DNA of 8,511 nucleotides from Gammaproteobacteria bacterium (GCA_029880425.1 JAOUOK010000048.1:1-8511); one strand, 5' to 3'. Positions 1 through 5,833 are shown, counted from the stretch's first letter. Numbers and translations are program-made. Notes: generated by a model not told the origin, from the sequence alone.

Positions 1-697
1 ATACGGGAATTTTACCGGCCATAATTTCAGCAAGCTCCTGCGGGTGTAGAGGCTTTTTATTGGTTTCGACATAGCCATCCGGGTAAAGTGGGAGCCCTGT
101 ATTTAAATCATATTTATCGGTTGCGCCGAGGGTATGCAGAATTTCATGGGTTATCACCACCGCGTTTGCCGGGTTCATTTTTTTAGTAGCAAAGGCATTA
201 ACGATCCCAAGCATGCCCTGTGGTAGTCCAAGTGAATGGGCTAACGGGCGGCGATCTTCCACATCAAAATATTTTACGAATACCCGGATATTTGGTTTAG
301 GGCCCTGGAAGGTATTAGCCTGGTGGGCCCAGTAGCGAAGCTGTATGCTCCACAACATGATCTCCCATACCGCCCCGGACTCAGGAGGTTCAGGTGGAAG
401 TGATTTCACCTCGGGTGCGAGTTTAATACTAAATAGCTGTTGTTGTGGAAGTTTAAATTCCCGTGCTTCTTCACTAATAAATTCTTCGATGGATTTAAAA
501 TCCTGTGGGGTTAATTGATTAATGTATTGCTGAGTGACGGGACTGTTATCGGCATTTATGGGATAGATAGCGATCCACAGGGGTTGTTCCCAGTTGGTAC
601 TGCGTTTACCTGTTAGCCAGCTGCCAAGCGCCACGCCAATTAAGATCAGCGTGAGAATAAATATGCGAACAATTTTAAACAGTTTTTTGGCAGACAC
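1..697 (-). CDS. Putative membrane-anchored zinc metalloprotease, partial (C-terminus off the left edge)
   Basis: Reading the minus strand from a GTG at 697 gives 232 uninterrupted codons that continue past base 1, so the C-terminus is missing. The start is supported by AAGGA nine bases upstream and by the lack of a better ATG. Residues 9-28 (around IFILTLILIGVALGSW) are a single hydrophobic segment after a basic N-terminus, so a signal anchor with the rest in the periplasm is likely. Residues 184-194 read HEILHTLGATD, the HExxHxxGxxD zinc signature: H184 and H188 as ligands, E185 as catalytic base, D194 as possible third ligand. An aspartate third ligand is known in snapalysin-type (M7) peptidases, but I see no wider similarity to that family. 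The residues after it (DKYD, then YPDGYVE) look ordered rather than random. Substrate unknown. The gene is divergent from the DUF6316 gene. The zinc-protein call is firm; actual peptidase activity is inferred. Confidence 0.85.
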   Translation of the reverse strand, partial: MSAKKLFKIVRIFILTLILIGVALGSWLTGKRSTNWEQPLWIAIYPINADNSPVTQQYINQLTPQDFKSIEEFISEEAREFKLPQQQLFSIKLAPEVKSLPPEPPESGAVWEIMLWSIQLRYWAHQANTFQGPKPNIRVFVKYFDVEDRRPLAHSLGLPQGMLGIVNAFATKKMNPANAVVITHEILHTLGATDKYDLNTGLPLYPDGYVETNKKPLHPQELAEIMAGKIPV

Positions 698-754
698 GGT
701 AACCGTTCCTTTTTGATAGAGAGTATCTTGCTACGTCTTAATTGAAAACAGGAT

Positions 755-783
755 TTAACAGTTGTTTAGATTAGGTTAATAGT
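755..783 (+). promoter_or_regulatory. Candidate sigma-70 promoter for the DUF6316 gene
   Basis: TTAACA at 755-760 (5 of 6 to TTGACA), a 17-base spacer, then AATAGT at 778-783 (4 of 6 to TATAAT). It lies about 57 bases before the ATG at 840, in the divergent gap with the metalloprotease gene. This is a by-eye match in AT-rich sequence and only moderately convincing. Confidence 0.35.
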
Positions 784-839
784 AATCCTTTTATGCCTTG
801 ATTAGACTTATTGAGTCAATTATTAACAGGATTAAGAAG

Positions 840-1013
840 ATGGAAAATCGGACAGGGGAGTCAGGCTTATTGCCGTTCCGAACTCGCCGGGTTTTTAACC
901 TGGGAAATGAATGGTTTTTTGCTGTGCGCGATGAAAAAGACTATGGGCCATTCGAAAATCAGCAGCAGGCTGAAAATGAACTGGCCCGGTTTTTAAATAG
1001 TTTTCAGCTTTAA
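840..1013 (+). CDS. DUF6316-like small protein
   Basis: A 57-residue protein opening MENRTGESGLLPFRTRRVFN and ending in FLNSFQL. The pattern of a basic/aromatic N-terminal half (PFRTRRVFNLGNEWFFAVRD), a DYGPF turn and a helical tail (QQQAENELARFL) resembles the small proteins I know as DUF6316 in gammaproteobacteria, whose function is unknown. There is no signal peptide, membrane segment or cysteine, so it is probably cytoplasmic. I chose the ATG at 840 because AGGA sits eight bases upstream and the family usually begins MENR. An in-frame TTG at 798 would add 14 residues without a ribosome-binding site and is less likely. It converges with the lipoprotein gene, 44 bases away. Family assignment is from memory of the pattern; no role can be stated. 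Confidence 0.8.
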   Translation: MENRTGESGLLPFRTRRVFNLGNEWFFAVRDEKDYGPFENQQQAENELARFLNSFQL

Positions 1014-1057
1014 CAGTATGCCACCTTAACGGTGTCCTTACCCTTATGATATTTTTA

Positions 1058-1363
1058 TTAAATAGATAAGCGGCTAATGATTGCCGTTTGCCGGCCGGTT
1101 AAATAATCCTGGCCGCGTTTTACTTTTTCCAGGCAACCTGGATACTCAGCAAATTGCTGTTGTACCCGTGCAGCAATCAACAAGGAATTAGCCCGGCTAA
1201 GGTTTGTTTGGTGCACCTTATGAGAGCTTGCATGCAAACGCTGCTTAAGGCTGTCTATCCCCAGCTCACAAGCCGAGGCAACATCATTTGTGTTCATTGT
1301 ATTACAGCCCGCCAGGCTACTGGCAGCGAGTAAAGCAAATAAAATTTTCAGTGATGTTTTCAT
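1058..1363 (-). CDS. Small putative outer-membrane lipoprotein
   Basis: A 101-residue protein with a classic lipoprotein signal: MKTS, a hydrophobic stretch (LKILFALLAASS) and the lipobox LAGC, with C20 as the lipidated residue. The residue after C20 is Asn, not Asp, which by the Lol sorting rule favours the outer membrane. The mature 82 residues look alpha-helical and contain a cysteine pair, C32 (ASACEL) and C77 (YPGCLEK), that could form a disulfide in the periplasm. The ATG at 1363 is preferred over an upstream in-frame ATG at 1447. The longer form would bury the signal peptide behind 28 residues, whereas CAGGT lies eight bases before the 1363 start. Function unrecognised. A TATAGT-like -10 lies about 30 bases upstream on the minus strand, without a good -35. 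Confidence 0.8.
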   Translation of the reverse strand: MKTSLKILFALLAASSLAGCNTMNTNDVASACELGIDSLKQRLHASSHKVHQTNLSRANSLLIAARVQQQFAEYPGCLEKVKRGQDYLTGRQTAIISRLSI

Positions 1364-1466
1364 AATTTTTACCTGTGAAGTTAAAAGTACTATAGCCCTG
1401 AGTCCCAAAATAAACTTTGAACCAGCACTCATTTTGTGTGTTTCCATTCCACTACCTGCTTTTTAT

Positions 1467-1495
1467 TTCACAAAATGTGATTTTCAGCAGATAAT
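1467..1495 (+). promoter_or_regulatory. Probable sigma-70 promoter of yajQ, with an overlapping inverted repeat
   Basis: TTCACA at 1467-1472 (5 of 6 to TTGACA), exactly 17 bases, then GATAAT at 1490-1495 (5 of 6 to TATAAT). This is the best sigma-70 match in the window. Transcription would start near 1502, giving a leader of about 107 bases before yajQ. The -35 overlaps an inverted repeat, TCACA (1468-1472), three bases, TGTGA (1476-1480), which could be an operator. Which protein would bind it is unknown. Confidence 0.55.
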
Positions 1496-1527
1496 GCTTT
1501 TTTCAGAATATTCATTCATCGCAACGG

Positions 1528-1557
1528 GTAATAAGCATATTTCGTGCCTGTTATTAC
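1528..1557 (+). repeat. Hairpin in the yajQ leader
   Basis: GTAATAA at 1528-1534 pairs perfectly with TTATTAC at 1551-1557. GCA (1535-1537) can pair with TGC just inside, leaving CTG as a bulge on the right arm. It lies in the predicted 5' leader about 50 bases before the yajQ ATG and is not followed by a T tract, so it is not a terminator. It may affect mRNA stability or protein binding, or may have no function. Confidence 0.4.
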
Positions 1558-1608
1558 AGGGTGAAGAGCATGATATGAAGTGCAACGTTAAATAATCAGG
1601 AGAGAACA

Positions 1609-2091
1609 ATGCCATCTTTTGATGTGGTTTCAGAAGTCGATTTTCATGAAGTAACTAACGCGGTTGACCAGGCTAACCGGGAGCTGACGACACGCTTTGA
1701 TTTTCGTGGGGTAGAGGCCACGTTTGAGCGTACTGAAGAAACGATTACCATGACTGCAAATGCAGACATCCAGTTACAGCAAATGCTGGATATTTTGCAA
1801 AATAAATTGCACCGCCGTGGTATTGATATCGCCTGCCTGGAGATAGCGGATATTATGAAACTTGGGAAACAGGTTAAACAGAAGGTGACCATTCGACAAG
1901 GGCTGGATAAAGATACTTCACGAAAAATAGTGAAGCTCATTAAAGAGAAAAAACTCAAGGTACAGGCAGCGGTACAAGGTGAGAAAGTACGGGTTACCGG
2001 TAAAAAACGTGATGACCTGCAACAGGTTATCGCCGTCCTCAAGGCGGCGGATATTGAGATGCCATTACAGTTTGATAATTTCCGTGATTAG
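1609..2091 (+). CDS. yajQ: YajQ family cyclic-di-GMP/nucleotide-binding protein (UPF0234)
   Basis: A 160-residue protein that matches the YajQ family over its whole length: the N-terminus [20 protein letters not shown], the block TRFDFRG at about residues 28-34, and the C-terminal end PLQFDNFRD are all diagnostic, and the length is normal. YajQ proteins are cytoplasmic, with two alpha/beta (ferredoxin-like) domains. Homologues bind nucleotides; a Xanthomonas member binds cyclic di-GMP and acts with a transcription factor. Whether this copy binds c-di-GMP cannot be read from the sequence. Translation starts at ATG 1609 behind a strong AGGAGAG site. It is probably co-transcribed with the DUF3565 gene 26 bases downstream, from the promoter at 1467-1495. 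No truncation or odd features. Confidence 0.96.
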   Translation: MPSFDVVSEVDFHEVTNAVDQANRELTTRFDFRGVEATFERTEETITMTANADIQLQQMLDILQNKLHRRGIDIACLEIADIMKLGKQVKQKVTIRQGLDKDTSRKIVKLIKEKKLKVQAAVQGEKVRVTGKKRDDLQQVIAVLKAADIEMPLQFDNFRD

Positions 2092-2117
2092 CACCGCGCA
2101 GCGATGAAGTAAGCCGT

Positions 2118-2309
2118 TTGAAGCAGCGTATCGTCAGTTTTGATAAGGATGAGCATGATGACTGGCTGGCTATTTTAAGTTGTGGTCATACCCGTCATGT
2201 TCGGCATAAACCACCCTGGTTCAACCGCCCCTGGGTTGAGTCTCCAGAGGGGCGTGAACAGTTTATTGGTTGCGAGCTTGAATGTAAAAAATGTGAGAAA
2301 ACCGGGTAA
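2118..2309 (+). CDS. DUF3565 family small zinc-ribbon-like protein
   Basis: A 63-residue protein with the typical DUF3565 pattern: MKQRIVSFDKDEHDDWLAIL, then CGH (C22, H24), H27 and H30 in HVRHKPPW, NRPWV (36-40), and a C-terminal Cys cluster C52, C56, C59 (CELECKKC). The CGH plus CxxC arrangement suggests a metal site, probably zinc, although this is inferred. The function of the family is unknown to me. The only usable start in frame is TTG at 2118, since an in-frame stop lies at 2085-2087 and there is no ATG or GTG between. The ribosome-binding site is weak (GAAG at 2106-2109). The gene begins 26 bases after yajQ stops, so translational coupling in one operon would explain the poor start signal. 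Transcription probably ends at the terminator at 2519-2553. Confidence 0.82.
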   Translation: MKQRIVSFDKDEHDDWLAILSCGHTRHVRHKPPWFNRPWVESPEGREQFIGCELECKKCEKTG

Positions 2310-2354
2310 ATACCTACTGAAAATCGCTAAAAACTTGAAAGTTGAATTATTCTG

Positions 2355-2366
2355 ACTAAATTTAGT
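2355..2366. repeat. Perfect 12-base palindrome downstream of DUF3565
   Basis: ACTAAATTTAGT reads the same on both strands with no spacer. It lies 45 bases after the DUF3565 stop. A palindrome without a loop suits a dimeric DNA-binding protein better than an RNA hairpin, but AT-rich palindromes also arise by chance. No regulator can be assigned. Confidence 0.35.
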
Positions 2367-2518
2367 AGTAACTTCTTTCTAATTTAAGAGAGTGTGCTGT
2401 TCAGTACCTTTGTGATGTTCCAGCTTAAAAAAACTAGGAGTAAAGCCTGAAAAATAAAATTGTTTAAGCCCTGTTAATAACTAAGGTAAACTTTTTTTCA
2501 TGCTCCTTTTAGCGTGTG

Positions 2519-2553
2519 CCTTCCCCCGTTGAGCACTGAGGAAGGTTTTTTTT
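2519..2553 (+). terminator. Rho-independent terminator
   Basis: CCTTCC (2519-2524) pairs with GGAAGG (2540-2545) around a 15-base loop region, followed at once by eight T residues (2546-2553). It faces the plus strand and most likely ends the yajQ-DUF3565 transcript, or a small RNA encoded in the 209 bases before it. Confidence 0.75.
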
Positions 2554-2688
2554 GCCTTGAAAATAATACTTAAAACAGGCCGTTAAACTGTGTGTTAAAT
2601 ACTTATTTTAAATATATTGCCCTTAATCTTTTATACAATTCGATAAACTGTTCAAGTAAAAAATGATAATAATAAGTAATTGATTAAT

Positions 2689-2705
2689 TTGTGATTTGTT
2701 CACAA
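2689..2705. promoter_or_regulatory. Inverted repeat TTGTGA-N5-TCACAA, possible operator
   Basis: TTGTGA (2689-2694) and TCACAA (2700-2705) are perfect inverse copies separated by five bases. The half-sites are those of Crp (TGTGA/TCACA), but Crp sites normally have six bases between them, so a standard Crp site is doubtful. The element sits 54 bases upstream of the double cNMP-receptor gene, a natural position for an activator or repressor. Confidence 0.4.
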
Positions 2706-2759
2706 TAAAATTATTTACAGAGCCTTTACACTTACATTCCCCCATTTGGAAACAGTGCT

Positions 2760-3671
2760 ATGAATAAAAGTGAAAATTTTTTTGAGGTCATTGAGAGCGC
2801 GATAGATAGTCAAACTGCGTTTGGAGAATTATTAACAGCAGAAGAAAAACAAACTTTAATTGATCATGGCACGATACATTCCGCTATGACGGGTGAAATT
2901 CTGTGTAAGCAGGGGGAGAAGGATCGCCGGGTTTTTATTATTGTTATGGGTGAGGTTGAAGTCAGTGAAGGTACTGATGAACACCCGTTGGTTATTACAC
3001 ATTTAAAACGCGGCGAAATTTTTGGTGAAATTTCTGCCCTGATTGATTCAGCGCGTATCTCAACTGTTAGGGTAACAAAACCAAGTGTCTTGTTAATTAT
3101 CCCCTGTGAGTCATTTGAAAAAGTAATTACGGGGCGCTCAGAATTATATAGTGCAATTTTAGAACGTTATAAAAATCGATTAAGTGAAACCGCTTTACGT
3201 GGCGTTGATTTATTTCGCCACCTGGACAAAGCAACATTAAAACCATTAATTGAGGCTTCATCGATTTCAGGTATTCCTGAAGGCGGTGTGATTGTGCGTG
3301 AGGGTGAAGCGGGTGATTATTTTTATATTATTATTCGTGGTACCGCGCGGGTCTCACACAAGCTTGGCAACAGTAGCATTAACCTTGCACTTATACATTC
3401 AGGTGATTACTTCGGGGAATGGTCTGTTTTAACCGGAGCCCCCCGGGCGGCAACTGTTTCTGCAATGAGCCGGGTAGATGTGTTACGTATTGGACGTGGT
3501 GTAATGCTGGAGTTTATTCAAAATCAACCTGAAGTGGGTGAACGAATAGATCTGGTTGCCCATAATAGGCGTGAATCAATGTCGGGTTCCGGTATACCCG
3601 AATCACCACAACAACTTGAGCGCATGGTTAAAGAGATAGAAGACGTGATTCATAAAGTCATGAAAGACTAA
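2760..3671 (+). CDS. Double cyclic-nucleotide-binding-domain protein without an output domain
   Basis: A 303-residue cytoplasmic protein made of two Crp-type cNMP-binding domains. Domain 1 (about 20-140) carries the phosphate-binding cassette FGEISALIDSAR (E90, R99). Domain 2 (about 150-270) carries FGEWSVLTGAPRAATV (E220, R229). In known cNMP receptors the Glu contacts the ribose and the Arg the cyclic phosphate. Both are present in each domain, so both sites could bind ligand. The remaining C-terminus (about 270-303, IPESPQQLERMVKEIEDVI) is a short likely helix; there is no helix-turn-helix, kinase or cyclase. The protein therefore probably signals by contact with a partner, perhaps the HDOD protein encoded 56 bases downstream. 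Start ATG 2760 has TTGGAAA upstream. Which nucleotide binds is unknown; a structural role is the alternative. Confidence 0.9.
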   Translation: MNKSENFFEVIESAIDSQTAFGELLTAEEKQTLIDHGTIHSAMTGEILCKQGEKDRRVFIIVMGEVEVSEGTDEHPLVITHLKRGEIFGEISALIDSARISTVRVTKPSVLLIIPCESFEKVITGRSELYSAILERYKNRLSETALRGVDLFRHLDKATLKPLIEASSISGIPEGGVIVREGEAGDYFYIIIRGTARVSHKLGNSSINLALIHSGDYFGEWSVLTGAPRAATVSAMSRVDVLRIGRGVMLEFIQNQPEVGERIDLVAHNRRESMSGSGIPESPQQLERMVKEIEDVIHKVMKD

Positions 3672-3727
3672 CACCTCCCTATACTTTCCCTTTATATATA
3701 AGTTAATCTGGATGAAACCGGATACTC

Positions 3728-4594
3728 ATGATATTGAAAGAGAAAAATATGGAATCCAGCCAGGCATTAATTGAAAAGATAAAAAATGAACATCAAGCTG
3801 GACGCCTGGTTTTACCTTCACTACCTGAAATTATTGTCCGGGTACGACAAGCGGTTAATGATGATGATGTAAATCTGGGTAACGTGGTCAAGCTGATCCA
3901 GGTTGATCCTTCTTTAACTGCCCGCCTGGTACAGATTGCTAATTCACCGCTGTATCGTAGCCGGCAACCTGTAGAAAATTGTTTGATGGCAGTTAATCTG
4001 CTGGGCCTGAGCACCACGCGTGACCTGGTAACCTGCCTGGTATTAAATAATGTATTTAATGCTGAAAGTAAAAAATTGCATAAACGGGTACAAAAATTGT
4101 GGCAGCACAGTTGCCACGTTGCCGCGATTGCTTCAACCATAGCTAAAATCACTCCAAACCTGCACGAAGATACCGCGATGTTAGCCGGGCTATTGCATGA
4201 TATTGGTGTTTTACCCGTGCTGCACTACGTGGCAGATTATCCGGACATTCTTGAGTCGGAGAAAAAACTGGATTTTGTTATTCAACAGCTGCGCGCTTCA
4301 CTGGGACAACAAATCTTAAAAGAGTGGAATTTTGATCCGGCATTAATCATGGTTTCTGCAGAAGCAGAAAACTGGTTGCGTGATACCAAGGAAGCTGCAG
4401 ATTATGCAGATGTTGTTATTGTTGCCCAGATTCACAGTTTTTTTGGTAAAGACAGTAATCTGGATTTACCTCCTCTTTTATCTACCCCGGCGTTTTTAAA
4501 ATTAGGTTTAAGTAAAATGGGCGCAGATGCCAGTTTAGAAGTGTTATTTGAAGCTGAACAGGAGATCCGGGACATTATGTCTATGCTGGGGTAA
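3728..4594 (+). CDS. HDOD domain protein
   Basis: A 288-residue protein whose main part is an HDOD domain (about residues 28-225): LPSLPEIIVRVRQAV, DPSLTARLVQIANSPLY (60-76), NLLGLSTTRDLV, and GLLHDIG (154-160). The HD pair (H157, D158) is kept, but HDOD domains in general lack the full metal-ligand set of true HD phosphohydrolases and are thought to act as protein-interaction or regulatory modules. No receiver, GGDEF or EAL domain is attached. Two starts are possible: ATG 3728 (GGA five bases upstream) and ATG 3749 (AAAGAG six bases upstream, giving MESSQALIEKIKNE, closer to usual HDOD N-termini). It follows the double-cNMP gene by 56 bases in the same direction with no terminator between, so one operon and a joint function are likely. 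A role in signalling or motility is inferred only. Confidence 0.92.
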   Translation: MILKEKNMESSQALIEKIKNEHQAGRLVLPSLPEIIVRVRQAVNDDDVNLGNVVKLIQVDPSLTARLVQIANSPLYRSRQPVENCLMAVNLLGLSTTRDLVTCLVLNNVFNAESKKLHKRVQKLWQHSCHVAAIASTIAKITPNLHEDTAMLAGLLHDIGVLPVLHYVADYPDILESEKKLDFVIQQLRASLGQQILKEWNFDPALIMVSAEAENWLRDTKEAADYADVVIVAQIHSFFGKDSNLDLPPLLSTPAFLKLGLSKMGADASLEVLFEAEQEIRDIMSMLG

Positions 4595-4624
4595 GTATGC
4601 CCAATCAGGAATAGGCTCTATACC

Positions 4625-4641
4625 TTGGCATGGCTTTCGCA
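4625..4641 (+). promoter_or_regulatory. Candidate sigma-54 (RpoN) -24/-12 promoter for the YfaZ gene
   Basis: TTGGCATG (4625-4632), four bases, then TCGCA (4637-4641) fits the sigma-54 consensus YTGGCACG-N4-TTGCW with two mismatches. The essential GG (4627-4628) and GC (4639-4640) are twelve bases apart, as required. Transcription would start near 4652, leaving about 47 bases of leader before ATG 4699. No sigma-70 promoter of similar quality is visible there. I did not identify enhancer sites for an activator. Confidence 0.5.
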
Positions 4642-4698
4642 TAGAATAAAAAAATACATGGATTAAGAATTAGCGTATTAGTTTAGAGGAAACCCCTT

Positions 4699-5268
4699 AT
4701 GTACCAGAGAATTATCTTATTAGTGACAGCATTGTTTGCAAGTAATGCTGCTTCAGCTGCAGAAATTAATATTCAACTAGGAAGTGATACTGCAAGATTT
4801 ATGTATCTTACCGAAGCATTTGGCCAGGATTTTGGTCGTCTCGAGTTAGAAGCCGGTTTTTTATATCACGAGAACAACGATACATTGTTTAATGCCGGTT
4901 TATTAGTGCGGGGCGAGAGCGTTTCTGTTCCACTGATAGTATCCATCGGTGCACGTGCTTATTATTCAAACGTGACTACAACAACCGGAACCTATGATAT
5001 CGGGGCAATTACTATTGGTGGTGACTTACTTTTAGCACCTGAATCCTGGGGTGGATTTGGCCTGGGAGGATTTTTCTATACTGCTCCGGGTGTTGTTTCT
5101 TTTGGTGATGCTGATGGTTTAACTGAGTTCGGTGTGTACGCGAACTTCCAGGTTACACCACAGGCGAGGATGGCAATAGGTTATAAAGAGATAACAGCCT
5201 CGATAGAAAATGCGGCTGATCATGAGATTGATAAAGGTGCCTACTTTGGACTTAATATAAGTTTTTAA
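4699..5268 (+). CDS. YfaZ-like outer membrane beta-barrel protein
   Basis: A 189-residue protein with a Sec signal peptide, MYQRIILLVTALFASNAASA, cleaved after A20 (A-S-A box). The mature part is built of alternating hydrophobic/polar strands rich in Gly, Tyr and Phe (RLELEAGFLYH, FNAGLLVRG, LIVSIGARAYYS, GAITIGGDLLL, GFGLGGFFYTAP, TEFGVYANFQV, ARMAIGYKEI) and ends in a C-terminal Phe (NISF), the usual signal for the BAM outer-membrane insertion machinery. The length and Gly-rich centre fit the YfaZ family, whose function is not established; small porin-like proteins are the alternative. GAGGA nine bases before ATG 4699 is a good ribosome-binding site. It appears to be a single-gene unit, with the sigma-54-like promoter at 4625-4641 and the terminator at 5293-5321. 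Confidence 0.85.
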   Translation: MYQRIILLVTALFASNAASAAEINIQLGSDTARFMYLTEAFGQDFGRLELEAGFLYHENNDTLFNAGLLVRGESVSVPLIVSIGARAYYSNVTTTTGTYDIGAITIGGDLLLAPESWGGFGLGGFFYTAPGVVSFGDADGLTEFGVYANFQVTPQARMAIGYKEITASIENAADHEIDKGAYFGLNISF

Positions 5269-5292
5269 ATAAGGCGGGTTATTAAAAGAAAT

Positions 5293-5321
5293 AAAAAAGG
5301 GGCTAAATCAGCCCCTTTTTT
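5293..5321. terminator. Bidirectional Rho-independent terminator
   Basis: A 12-base perfect stem: six A plus GGGGCT (5293-5304), loop AAATC, then AGCCCC plus six T (5310-5321). With an A tract on one side and a T tract on the other, it can end transcription from both directions, serving the convergent YfaZ and HU-family genes. Confidence 0.95.
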
Positions 5322-5342
5322 AATGACAGGTTTAATTTAAAA

Positions 5343-5735
5343 TTAAACAGCCATATCTTTTAATGCTTTTAAAGGTTGAACCTTAACAACATTACGTGCT
5401 GGTTTTGCTTTGAAGATAGTTTCTTCACCAGTGAAAGGATTAATACCTGGACGTGCTTTTGTTGCTGGTTTACGAACAACTTTAACTTTCATTAAACCTG
5501 GCATCGTGAATACACCGGCACCGTTTTTACGTACGTGGCCATTAATAATGTCAGATAATTCAGTGAAAACGGCAACAATGTCTTTTTTCTTCAGTTCTGT
5601 ACGCTCTGCAAGTTCAGTGTACAGTGCTGATTTAGTCATAGGTTCTTTAATTGCTTTGACTTTTTTAGCTGGTACTGCTTTTTTTGCAGTTTTTTTCTTT
5701 GCTGCTTTTTTCTTGGCTTTCTTTTTAGCGGCCAT
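5343..5735 (-). CDS. HU-family DNA-binding protein with lysine/alanine-rich N-terminal tail
   Basis: A 130-residue nucleoid protein. Residues 34-130 are an HU/IHF-type domain: helix-turn-helix dimer part (TKSALYTELAERT, DIVAVFTELSDIINGHVRKNG), the beta saddle (GVFTMPGLMKVKVVRK) and the DNA-bending arm RPGINPFTGEE, with P100 as the likely intercalating proline, then AKPARNVVKVQPLKALKD. The first 32 residues are an unstructured tail with 15 lysines in AAKKKAKKKAAKKK-type blocks, similar to histone H1 tails, making the protein about 40 residues longer than standard HU. The tail probably adds nonspecific DNA contacts or condensation. ATG 5735 has AGGAG five bases upstream, a strong start; an internal ATG at 5639 would give a tail-less form but has a poor site. 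It is divergent from the Rieske gene. Confidence 0.94.
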   Translation of the reverse strand: MAAKKKAKKKAAKKKTAKKAVPAKKVKAIKEPMTKSALYTELAERTELKKKDIVAVFTELSDIINGHVRKNGAGVFTMPGLMKVKVVRKPATKARPGINPFTGEETIFKAKPARNVVKVQPLKALKDMAV

Positions 5736-5833
5736 ATCTGCTCCTAATAATTTAGAGTTAAGTTTGATTAAATTAATTCAAATATTTGTACAAAATCCCA
5801 ATGCTTCAGCTGTATTAAAGAAGCTTTGACGCT

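Larger units (their letters stand above)
2310..2759. other. 450-base gene-free region between DUF3565 and the cNMP-receptor gene
   Basis: No protein-coding frame of credible length is seen on either strand. The stretch holds a perfect 12-base palindrome (2355-2366), a strong intrinsic terminator (2519-2553), a very AT-rich tract (about 2600-2710) and an inverted repeat (2689-2705) 54 bases before the next ATG. The 209 bases between the DUF3565 stop and the terminator stem could be a long 3' untranslated region or hold a small RNA. A -10-like GATAAT occurs at 2664-2669 without a good -35. Confidence 0.6.

Noticed and set aside
798..839. Upstream TTG start adding 14 residues to the DUF6316-like protein
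   Set aside because: No ribosome-binding site there; ATG 840 has AGGA at good spacing and gives the family-like N-terminus MENR.
1021..1034. Short CACC/GGTG stem between the DUF6316 and lipoprotein genes as a terminator
   Set aside because: Only four base pairs and no T tract on either strand.
1364..1447. Longer lipoprotein reading frame starting at ATG 1447
   Set aside because: It would place 28 residues in front of a clean lipoprotein signal peptide, and a TATAGT-like promoter box falls inside this stretch.
1290..1595. Plus-strand frame of 101 codons over the lipoprotein and the yajQ leader
   Set aside because: It is antisense to a convincing signal peptide, crosses the yajQ promoter and resembles no family.
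1644..2042. Minus-strand frame inside yajQ
   Set aside because: Shadow of a well-recognised gene; Ser/Arg/Cys-rich composition typical of antisense frames.
2620..2646. Sigma-28-like -10 (TTCGATAA) upstream of the cNMP-receptor gene
   Set aside because: At 11 bases' spacing the -35 reads CCCTTAAT, a poor match; the only TTAA is too close.
3691..3702. TTATATATAA palindrome between the cNMP-receptor and HDOD genes
   Set aside because: Simple AT alternation, likely chance; no -35 box at a proper distance to make it a promoter.
3793..4152. Minus-strand frame inside the HDOD gene
   Set aside because: Shadow frame with no domain, opposite a clear HDOD domain.
5410..5829. Plus-strand frame opposite the HU gene with a Phe/Ala-rich hydrophobic run
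   Set aside because: The hydrophobic run is just the complement of the lysine/alanine codons of the HU tail, not a membrane segment.
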